This document shows, piece by piece, positions 1 to 8,732 of a stretch of DNA of 64,000 bases. Under the pieces are notes generated by a model, which did no database searches, had not been told where the DNA came from, and worked only from the letters and a program-made list of their open reading frames with translations. Every line of letters starts with the position of its first letter. The first letter of the stretch is position 1. This DNA is from Bugulina stolonifera (taxonomy: Eukaryota > Bryozoa > Gymnolaemata > Cheilostomatida > Bugulidae), in assembly GCA_935421135.1 (NCBI GenBank), contig OW285191.1:1-64000 (forward strand), given 5' to 3'. A program made the translations under genes and the position numbers.

Positions 1-2135
1 CCCCAAACCCCAAACCCCAAACCCCAAACCCAAACCCCAAACCCCAAACCCCAAACCCCAAACCCCAAACCCCAAACCCCAAACCCCAAACCCCACCCCA
101 AACCCCAAACCCCAAACCCCAAACCCCCCCAAACCCCAAACCCCAAACCCCAAACCCCAAACCCCAAACCCCAAACCCCAAACCCCCCCAAACCCCAAAC
201 CCCAAACCCCAAACCCCAAACCCCAAACCCCAAACCCCAAACCCCAAACCCCAAACCCCAAACCCCAAACCCCAAACCCCAAACCCCAAACCCCAAACCC
301 CAAACCCCAAACCCCAAACCCCAAACCCCAAACCCCAAACCCCAAACCCCAAACCCCAAACCCCAAACCCCAAACCCCAAACCCCAAACCCCAAACCCCA
401 AACCCCAAAACCCCAAACCCCAAACCCCAAACCCCAAACCCCAAACCCCAAACCCCAAACCCCAAACCCAAAACCACCAAACCCCAAAAACCCCAAACCC
501 AAACCCCAAACCCCAAAACCCCCAACCCCAAACCCCAAACCCCAAACCCCAAACCCCAAACCCCAAACCCCAAACCCCAAACCCAAACCCCAAACCCCAA
601 ACCCCAAACCCAAACCCCCAAACCCCAAACCCCAAACCCCAAACCCCAAACCCCAAACCCCAAACCCCAAACCCCAAACCCCAAACCCCAAACCCCAAAC
701 CCCAAACCCCAAACCCCAAACCCCAAACCCCAAACCCCAAACCCCAAACCCCAAACCCCAAACCCCAAACCCCAAACCCCAAACCCCAAACCCCAAACCC
801 CAAACCCCAAACCCCAAACCCCAAACCCCAAACCCCAAACCCCAAACCCCAAACCCCAAACCCCAAACCCCAAACCCCAAACCCCAAACCCCAAACCCCA
901 AACCCCAAACCCCAAACCCCAAACCCCAAACCCCAAACCCCAAACCCCAAACCCCAAACCCCAAACCCCAAACCCCAAACCCCAAACCCCAAACCCCAAA
1001 CCCCAAACCCCAAACCCCAAACCCCAAACCCCAAACCCCAAACCCCAAACCCCAAACCCCAAACCCCAAACCCCAAACCCCAAACCCCAAACCCCAAACC
1101 CCAAACCCCAAACCCCAAACCCCAAACCCCAAACCCCAAACCCCAAACCCCAAACCCCAAACCCCAAACCCCAAACCCCAAACCCCAAACCCCAAACCCC
1201 AAACCCCAAACCCCAAACCCCAAACCCCAAACCCCAAACCCCAAACCCCAAACCCCAAACCCCAAACCCCAAACCCCAAACCCCAAACCCCAAACCCCAA
1301 ACCCCAAACCCCAAACCCCAAACCCCAAACCCCAAACCCCAAACCCCAAACCCCAAACCCCAAACCCCAAACCCCAAACCCCAAACCCCAAACCCCAAAC
1401 CCCAAACCCCAAACCCCAAACCCCAAACCCCAAACCCCAAACCCCAAACCCCAAACCCCAAACCCCAAACCCCAAACCCCAAACCCCAAACCCCAAACCC
1501 CAAACCCCAAACCCCAAACCCCAAACCCCAAACCCCAAACCCCAAACCCCAAACCCCAAACCCCAAACCCCAAACCCCAAACCCCAAACCCCAAACCCCA
1601 AACCCCAAACCCCAAACCCCAAACCCCAAACCCCAAACCCCAAACCCCAAACCCCAAACCCCAAACCCCAAACCCCAAACCCCAAACCCCAAACCCCAAA
1701 CCCCAAACCCCAAACCCCAAACCCCAAACCCCAAACCCCAAACCCCAAACCCCAAACCCCAAACCCCAAACCCCAAACCCCAAACCCCAAACCCCAAACC
1801 CCAAACCCCAAACCCCAAACCCCAAACCCCAAACCCCAAACCCCAAACCCCAAACCCCAAACCCCAAACCCCAAACCCCAAACCCCAAACCCCAAACCCC
1901 AAACCCCAAACCCCAAACCCCAAACCCCAAACCCCAAACCCCAAACCCCAAACCCCAAACCCCAAACCCCAAACCCCAAACCCCAAACCCCAAACCCCAA
2001 ACCCCAAACCCCAAACCCCAAACCCCAAACCCCAAACCCCAAACCCCAAACCCCAAACCCCAAACCCCAAACCCCAAACCCCAAACCCCAAACCCCAAAC
2101 CCCAAACCCCAAACCCCAAACCCCAAACCCCAAAA
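1..2135 (-). repeat. Telomere, (CCCCAAA)n on + strand / (TTTGGGG)n on - strand
   Basis: About 305 tandem copies of the 7-bp unit CCCCAAA start at the first base. The C-rich strand reads 5' to 3' inward and the G-rich strand points to the left edge, which is the orientation of a left chromosome end. The tract protects the end and is normally extended by telomerase. The unit is one T longer than the TTGGGG of Tetrahymena and one shorter than the TTTTGGGG of Oxytricha and Euplotes; it is not the TTAGGG, TTTAGGG or TTAGG type. Positions of about 620-2134 are unbroken perfect repeats. An interstitial array is possible in principle, but its position at the edge of the window and the abrupt junction to satellite favour a true terminus. 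Confidence 0.95.
29..619 (-). repeat. Irregular distal part of the telomere
   Basis: Scattered variants interrupt the CCCCAAA phase: a three-C unit at 29-34, CCCCA near 91-95, seven-C runs at 124-130 and 183-189, a four-A unit at 407-410, a cluster of length changes and one AACCACC at about 462-495, more length variants at about 500-530, and three-C or five-C units at about 582-619. Nearly all are homopolymer length changes. They could be telomerase slippage variants, but lying at the outermost end of the contig they also fit long-read homopolymer errors with low coverage. Confidence 0.8.
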
Positions 2136-2150
2136 CCCTAAGCCGTAGCA
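2128..2150. other. Telomere-satellite junction
   Basis: The last perfect unit ends at 2134, one extra A follows, and the sequence then continues as CCCTAAGCCGTAGCAATG, which is the interior of a satellite monomer (compare 3322 onward, where it is preceded by TATTACCT). The join falls at the CCC of the satellite's CCTCCCTAAGCCG, so the telomere and satellite share a CCC microhomology. There is no transition zone of degenerate repeats. This looks like a capped break inside the satellite. Confidence 0.8.
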
Positions 2151-3861
2151 ATGACAACCACCTCAATTCACTCCTATCCTCTCACTAGAAGGACACAGTT
2201 GTTTCCAGTCATACTTAGCCCGCTCTCTGGTGATTAACTTTTACTAGCCGCTGTGTATATCCTCTGGTGGGCAGAAATGATTCAGTCTATAGATGAGCTC
2301 AAACAAGCTAAAACAAGTAGGACAAGTTATTTATAACATACACTGTACATGTCCTAACAATCATAAGATCTGCACAGATACCCGAGTATAATCTCACATA
2401 TTATATGGCAATAAATAGAGATGGCAGTAAATAATAACCGTAGCACCACAATATCTTCGAGCAGTCATCTTAAACTGGTTGGTTTTATTTCACTAACATA
2501 ATATAGAGCAGTTCACGCATCTATTACCTCCCTACGCCGTGGCAATGACAACCACCTCAATTCACTCCAATCCTCTCACTAGACGGACACAGTTGTTTCC
2601 AGTCATACTCAGTTCGCTCTCTGGTGACTGACCTTTTCTAGCAGCTGTGGTTATTCTCTGGTGGGCAGAAATGGTTCAGTCTATAGATGAGCTCAAGCAA
2701 GCTAAAACAAGCAGGACAAGTTATTTATAACATACACTGTACATGTCCTAACAATCCTAAGATCTGCATAGATACCCGAGTATAATCTCACATATCATAT
2801 GGCAATAAATAGAGATGGCAGTAAATAATCACTGAGTAGCACTACAATATCTTTGAGCAGTCATTTTAAACTGGTTGGTTTTATTTCACTAACATAATAT
2901 AGAGCAGTTCATGCATCTATTACCTCCATACACCGTAGCAATGACAACCACCTCAATTCACTCCTATCCTCTCACTAGAAGGACACATTTAGTTCCAGTC
3001 ATACTCAGCTCGCTCCCTGGCGATTAACTTTTACAAGCAGCTGTGTTTATCCTCTGGTGGGCAGAAATCATTTAGTCTATAGATGAGCTCAAGCAAGCTA
3101 AAGCAGGTAGGACAGGTTATTTATAACATACACTTTGAATGTACAAACAACCCTAAGATCTCCACAGATACCCGAATATATTCTCACAGTTTACATGTAT
3201 ATGACAATAGAAATAACAGTAAACAATCAATGTACCACTACAATGTCTTTGAACAGTCATATTCATGGGTTGGTTTTCTTTTATTAACATAATATAAAAC
3301 AATTCATGCATCTATTACCTCCCTAAGCCGTAGGAATGCAACTGCCGCAATTCACTCCTATCCTCTCACTAGAAGGACACAGATGTTTCCAGCCATACTC
3401 AGCTTGCTCTCTGGTGATTAACTTTTACTAGCCACTGTGTATATTATCCTCTGGTGGGCAGAAATGATTCAGTCTATAGATGAGCTCAAGCAAGCTAAAA
3501 CAAGTAGGACAAGTTATTTATAACATACACTGTACATGTCCTAACAATCCTAAGATCTGCACAGATACCCGAGTATAATCTCACATATTATATAGCAATA
3601 GATAGAGATGGCAGTAAATAATCACTGAGTAGCACTACAATATCTTTGAGCAGTCATTTTAAACTGGTTGGTTTTATTTCACTAACATAATATAGAGCAG
3701 TTCATGCATCTATTACCTCCATACACCGTAGCAATGACAACCACCTCAATTCACTCCTATCCTCTCACTAGAAGGACACATTTAGTTCCAGTCATACTCA
3801 GCTCGCTCTCTGGTGACTGACTTTTACTAGCAGCTGTGTTTATTCTCTGGTGGGCAGAAAT
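2136..3861. repeat. Telomere-proximal satellite block before the first insert
   Basis: Just over four monomers lie here, with equivalent points at about 2136, 2531, 2927, 3322 and 3719 (spacing 395-397 bp). The first two are type B, the one from about 2927 is type A with an open 69-codon frame at 3083-3292, and 3300-3861 matches the sequence that precedes every later insert (compare 6653-7214). Nothing other than satellite is visible. Confidence 0.9.
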
Positions 3862-4077
3862 TGTTCATCTCCTACATGACTCTATCATGAATCTATATGA
3901 ACCCAAGTGAATTATAATATGTTTGGAGCCCCAGTAGCCGGGCTGTCTCGGCAAATATTCATTTTCAGTCCCAATGAATCTATCATAAAGGCTGTGTGGA
4001 GTCTGACTTGCTCTGACTGTCAGTATGGTACAACTAAAGAGCACTAATTATGTGTTGGTACTCTGAATCATGATTGT

Positions 4078-4143
4078 ACTCAGATTTGACTCAGATATTA
4101 CTCAGATTTAACTCAGATTTAACTCAGATTTAACTCAGATTTA
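4078..4143 (+). repeat. 11-bp minisatellite in the insert (ACTCAGATTTA x6)
   Basis: Six direct copies: ACTCAGATTTG, ACTCAGATATT, then four ACTCAGATTTA, followed by ATTTAATATGG. The degenerate copies are on the left and the perfect ones on the right. All six insert copies keep six units, so the tract has not changed in number since amplification. Its last units run into the open frame downstream and supply the stop that bounds it. Confidence 0.95.
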
Positions 4144-4577
4144 ATTTAATATGGAGCATTTTTGCCCACATCGTTACATTTTCCTTGTCAAACAAGTCTT
4201 ATAAAAGTGTGCCATTTCATCATCTCATTTTCTATCTAAAGCACCAGTGTTTACATAATATAGCCTATGCATTTTCCTATTCTTGCACAGAGCCTTTCGG
4301 TGGTTGTAGCTTCCATAAATTTATATTATTTATAAATATTTTTATGACATGCTCGGTTAAAAATACGATCTGGTTGAATATACGATCTGTAAAGATTGAC
4401 AAAACGAACAATGAAATATTCTACCATTTGCTGATGGAGATGTGCTTCTGGCAACATATGGAAGGTAGTGCTGCATTAAATATTATGTTCCTGAAACTGG
4501 ACCAGCATTACATGAGCGCTTTCCCAATATTTGAAATAAAGAACGCTTATACGATAACTTTAGTTTCTAGATGCTAA
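4134..4577 (+). pseudogene. Possible gene remnant: open frame without an upstream ATG
   Basis: The frame is open from 4134 to the stop at 4575-4577. A 130-residue reading would have to begin at a TTG codon (4185), unusual for a eukaryotic nuclear gene; the first in-frame ATG is at 4344 and gives 77 residues (MTCSVKNTIW... to LVSRC). Residues of the 130-residue reading include several Cys and His and hydrophobic runs around 45-54, but I recognise no domain or catalytic motif. An AATAAA polyadenylation-like hexamer lies at 4597-4602, 20 bp past the stop. All six copies stay open; the one coding difference I saw is Ile to Thr at residue 125 (ATA/ACA). It may be a 3' exon fragment of a captured gene, or simply chance. 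Confidence 0.25.
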
Positions 4578-4621
4578 AAATTATGTGCAGAGAGATAATA
4601 AAGTAGGTGAGAATAAACCAC

Positions 4622-4909
4622 ATGGTTGAGGTTGTACATGTATTTGAACAATCACCACCGGGCCATTATGTTAGAAATTATGGGCACATTATTGCGAAAG
4701 AACTAGAAGTATTTGGGAAGCAAAATTGTGATACAGGAAATAATAATAGAGTTTAATTTCATGAAAAATCTAAACCCAAAGTAAGAGTTGAGCCTCTGAA
4801 GACACCCAAAAAGCAAAAACCAAATTATCAACAAATGATTTCAGTTTTGCAGACGCTGCACACCTCATTAACAAGAAAAAATAATCAGAATCTAGTAAAC
4901 CGAGTGTAG
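4622..4909 (+). pseudogene. Possible coding relic with one internal stop
   Basis: From ATG 4622 the frame gives 44 codons (MVEVVHVFEQSPPGHYVRNY...), a TAA at 4754-4756, then 50 more codons rich in Lys, Pro and Gln (...KTPKKQKPNYQQMISVLQ...) before TAG at 4907-4909. After that the same frame runs about 34 further codons to another TAG, then TGA shortly beyond. The amino-acid make-up of the two halves looks more protein-like than the surroundings, but I recognise no family. The stop is present in all six copies. Options are a decayed exon, a gene in a code where TAA and TAG are read as Gln (as in some ciliates), or chance in AT-rich DNA. Confidence 0.22.
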
Positions 4910-5052
4910 ATATTTTATTTTGAGTTGGATTTACAGAAATCTATGCTTCAACCTCATAATATTGGTGCAATGGGATGGTACTGTCTGTCACACATGAAAA
5001 TATAGTCTGTATGTGTGCTTCTACATTGATTGCACTAATTTACAAGCTCATG

Positions 5053-5398
5053 CATTGTTTTCACAGACATTATTTGCTGATATAACTTCAGTATTTTCTG
5101 CAGAAACACTGTAATTCATTAGATGCATTGTTTTTGCAGACAATCACTGAAGAGAGCCCAGCACGATGATTTTCCACAAAAACAATGTAACTGGATTAAT
5201 TAGTTAAAAAATCAACATACAGCAATAAAAATGGTACCATTAAACAGAGAATGCGATTTTGGTTCAGAATATAATTATTTTGTTTGCATCTCTAGGATTA
5301 ATACAATTGGAGGGCTCAACTCAAACGCGTTTAGCCTTCTCCTGTAAAATCACAATATAGTGAGTTACATTGTTTTTGTGGCAGTAAATAATCACTGA
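5053..5398 (+). repeat. Threefold CATTGTTTT/CAG/ATCACTGA motif across the insert-satellite boundary
   Basis: CATTGTTTTTG...CAG...AATCACTGA occurs at 5126-5150 inside the insert and again at 5368-5398, where it straddles the insert-satellite boundary. A weaker third copy, CATTGTTTTCACAGACATTA, starts at 5053. The second and third share 11 and 9 exact bases in the same order. This may be local homology used when the insert was joined to the satellite. Confidence 0.6.
5174..5381. repeat. 19-bp perfect inverted repeat at the right end of the insert
   Basis: CCACAAAAACAATGTAACT at 5174-5192 is exactly complementary to AGTTACATTGTTTTTGTGG at 5363-5381, with a 170-bp loop. The right arm ends on the first two G of the returning satellite (GGCAG). 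The arrangement resembles the end of a small non-autonomous DNA element or a cruciform-prone site. I see no transposase and no clear target-site duplication around the 208-bp unit. It is present in all six copies. Confidence 0.8.
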
Positions 5399-7214
5399 GT
5401 AGCACTACAATATCTTTGAGCAGTCATTTTAAACTGGTTGGTTTTATTTCACTAACATAATATAGAGCAGTTCATGCATCTATTACCTCCATACACCGTA
5501 GCAATGACAACCACCTCAATTCACTCCTATCCTCTCACTAGAAGGACACATTTAGTTCCAGTCATACTCAGCTCGCTCTCTGGTGACTGACGTTTTCTAG
5601 CAGCTGTGTTTATTCTCTGGTGGGCAGAAATGGTTCAGTCTATAGATGAGCTCAAGCAAGCTAAAACAAGTAGGACAAGTTATTTATAACATACACTGTA
5701 CATGTCTTAACAATCCTAATATCTGCACAGATACCCGAGTATAATCTCACATATTATATGGCAATAAATAGAGATGGCAGTAAATAATCACTGTAGCACC
5801 ACAACATCTTTGAGCAGTCATTTTAAACTGGTTGGTTTTATTTCACTAACCTAATATAGAGCAGTTCATGCATCTATTACCCCCCTACGCCGTAGCAATG
5901 ACAACCACCTCAATTCACTCCTATCCTCTCACTAGAAGGACACAATTGTTTCCAGTCATACTCAGCTCGCTCTCTAGTGACTGACTTTTACTAGCAGCTG
6001 TGTTTATTCTCTGGTGGGCAGAAATGGTTCAGTCCATAGATGAGCTCAAGCAAGCTAAAACAAGTAGGACAAATTATTTTTAACATACACTTTGCATGTA
6101 CGAACAACCCTAAGATCTCCACAGATACCCGAATATATTCTCACAGTTTACATGTATATGACAATAGAAATAACAGTAAACAATCAATGTACCACTACAA
6201 TGTCTTTGAACAATCATATTCATGGGTTGGTTTTATTTTATTAACATAATATAGAACAATTCATGCATCTATTACCTCCCTAATCCGTCGGAATGGCAAC
6301 TGCCGCAATTCACTCCTATCCTCTCACTAGAAGGACACAGATGTTTCCAGCCATACTCAGCTTGCTCTCTGGTGATTAACTTTTACTAGCCGCTGTGTAT
6401 ATCCTCTGGTGGGCAGAAATGATTCAGTCAATAGATGAGCTCAAGCAAGCTAAAACAGGTAGGACAGGTTATTTATAACGTACACTTTGCATGTACGAAC
6501 AACCCTAAGATCTCCACAGATATCCGAATATATTCTCACAGTTTACATGTATATGACAATAGAAATAACAGTAAACAATCAATGTACCACTACAATGTCT
6601 TTGAACAGTCATATTCATGGGTTGGTTTTATTTTATTAACAATATATACAACAATTCATGCATCTATTACCTCCCTAAGCCGTAGGAATGGCAACTGCCG
6701 CAATTCACTCCTATCCTCTCACTAGAAGGACACAGATGTTTCCAGCCATACTCAGCTTGCTCTCTGGTGATTAACTTTTACTAGCCACTGTGTATATTAT
6801 CCTCTGGTGGGCAGAAATGATTCAGTCTATAGATGAGCTCAAGCAAGCTAAAACAAGTAGGACAAGTTATTTATAACATACACTGTACATGTCCTAACAA
6901 TCCTAAGATCTGCACAGATACCCGAGTATAATCTCACATATTATATAGCAATAGATAGAGATGGCAGTAAATAATCACTGAGTAGCACTACAATATCTTT
7001 GAGCAGTCATTTTAAACTGGTTGGTTTTATTTCACTAACATAATATAGAGCAGTTCATGCATCTATTACCTCCATACACCGTAGCAATGACAACCACCTC
7101 AATTCACTCCTATCCTCTCACTAGAAGGACACATTTAGTTCCAGTCATACTCAGCTCGCTCTCTGGTGACTGACTTTTACTAGCAGCTGTGTTTATTCTC
7201 TGGTGGGCAGAAAT

Positions 7215-8732
7215 TGTTCATCTCCTACATGACTCTATCATGAATCTATATGAACCCAAGTGAATTATAATATGTTTGGAGCCCCAGTAGCCGGGCTGTC
7301 TCGGCAAATATTCATTTTCAGTCCCAATGAATCTATCATAAAGGCTGTGTGGAGTCTGACTTGCTCTGACTGTCAGTATGGTACAACTAAAGAGCACTAA
7401 TTATGTGTTGGTACTCTGAATCATGATTGTACTCAGATTTGACTCAGATATTACTCAGATTTAACTCAGATTTAACTCAGATTTAACTCAGATTTAATTT
7501 AATATGGAGCATTTTTGCCCACATCGTTACATTTTCCTTGTCAAACAAGTCTTATAAAAGTGTGCCATTTCATCATCTCATTTTCTATCTAAAGCACCAG
7601 TGTTTACATAATATAGCCTATGCATTTTCCTATTCTTGCACAGAGCCTTTCGGTGGTTGTAGCTTCCATAAATTTATATTATTTATAAATATTTTTATGA
7701 CATGCTCGGTTAAAAATACGATCTGGTTGAATATACGATCTGTAAAGATTGACAAAACGAACAATGAAATATTCTACCATTTGCTGATGGAGATGTGCTT
7801 CTGGCAACATATGGAAGGTAGTGCTGCATTAAATATTATGTTCCTGAAACTGGACCAGCATTACATGAGCGCTTTCCCAATATTTGAAATAAAGAACGCT
7901 TATACGATAACTTTAGTTTCTAGATGCTAAAAATTATGTGCAGAGAGATAATAAAGTAGGTGAGAATAAACCACATGGTTGAGGTTGTACATGTATTTGA
8001 ACAATCACCACCGGGCCATTATGTTAGAAATTATGGGCACATTATTGCGAAAGAACTAGAAGTATTTGGGAAGCAAAATTGTGATACAGGAAATAATAAT
8101 AGAGTTTAATTTCATGAAAAATCTAAACCCAAAGTAAGAGTTGAGCCTCTGAAGACACCCAAAAAGCAAAAACCAAATTATCAACAAATGATTTCAGTTT
8201 TGCAGACGCTGCACACCTCATTAACAAGAAAAAATAATCAGAATCTAGTAAACCGAGTGTAGATATTTTATTTTGAGTTGGATTTACAGAAATCTATGCT
8301 TCAACCTCATAATATTGGTGCAATGGGATGGTACTGTCTGTCACACATGAAAATATAGTCTGTATGTGTGCTTCTACATTGATTGCACTAATTTACAAGC
8401 TCATGCATTGTTTTCACAGACATTATTTGCTGATATAACTTCAGTATTTTCTGCAGAAACACTGTAATTCATTAGATGCATTGTTTTTGCAGACAATCAC
8501 TGAAGAGAGCCCAGCACGATGATTTTCCACAAAAACAATGTAACTGGATTAATTAGTTAAAAAATCAACATACAGCAATAAAAATGGTACCATTAAACAG
8601 AGAATGCGATTTTGGTTCAGAATATAATTATTTTGTTTGCATCTCTAGGATTAATACAATTGGAGGGCTCAACTCAAACGCGTTTAGCCTTCTCCTGTAA
8701 AATCACAATATAGTGAGTTACATTGTTTTTGT
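7215..8732 (+). repeat. Non-satellite insert, copy 2
   Basis: Same boundaries and content as copy 1, shifted by 3353 bp, and I saw no base difference from it. Its frames lie at 7487-7930 and 7975-8262, and the inverted repeat arms at 8527-8545 and 8716-8734. Confidence 0.85.

Larger units (their letters stand above)
3862..5379 (+). repeat. Non-satellite insert, copy 1 (1518 bp)
   Basis: Sequence departs from the satellite right after GGTGGGCAGAAAT and returns at GGCAGTAAATAATCACTG. The insert replaces 144 bp of monomer (equivalent to 5632-5775). In order it holds a region of no recognised content (3862-4077), six copies of an 11-bp repeat (4078-4143), an open frame (4134-4577), an AATAAA at 4597-4602, a second frame broken by one stop (4622-4909), three related CATTGTTTT motifs (5053, 5126, 5368), a 12-bp palindrome AATGGTACCATT at 5230-5241, and a 19-bp inverted repeat (5174-5192 and 5363-5381). 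I do not recognise it as a known transposon. It may be an unclassified mobile element, or captured chromosomal DNA amplified with the satellite. Confidence 0.85.

Noticed and set aside
2136..2142. CCCTAA at the junction as a remnant of a TTAGGG-type telomere
   Set aside because: The same CCCTAAGCCG occurs inside ordinary monomers throughout the array, so it is satellite sequence.
3083..3292. 69-codon open frame (MSSSKLKQVGQ...) repeated in every type-A monomer as a real small protein family
   Set aside because: It is half of a 395-bp satellite monomer. Type-B monomers have a stop after 32 codons in the same frame, type-A copies mostly differ by amino-acid-changing bases (K/R, V/A, E/A, T/I, H/R, S/P, W/L), and there is no separate promoter-like or gene context.
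4078..4143. 11-bp repeats as an origin iteron or operator array
   Set aside because: There is no accompanying initiator gene or known binding motif; a plain minisatellite is the simplest reading.
4185..4577. 130-residue protein-coding gene in the insert
   Set aside because: The reading starts at TTG, not ATG, no in-frame ATG exists before 4344, and no domain is recognisable. It is kept only as a low-confidence remnant.
3862..5379. Insert as a complete DNA transposon or retroelement
   Set aside because: I see no terminal inverted repeats at both ends, no long terminal repeats, no poly-A tail and no transposase or reverse transcriptase motif. The only inverted repeat encloses just the last 208 bp.
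6435..6725. 96-codon version of the same frame as a distinct gene
   Set aside because: It arises only from a small change at the 69-codon stop and then runs into the ordinary downstream satellite sequence, which is shared by non-coding monomers.
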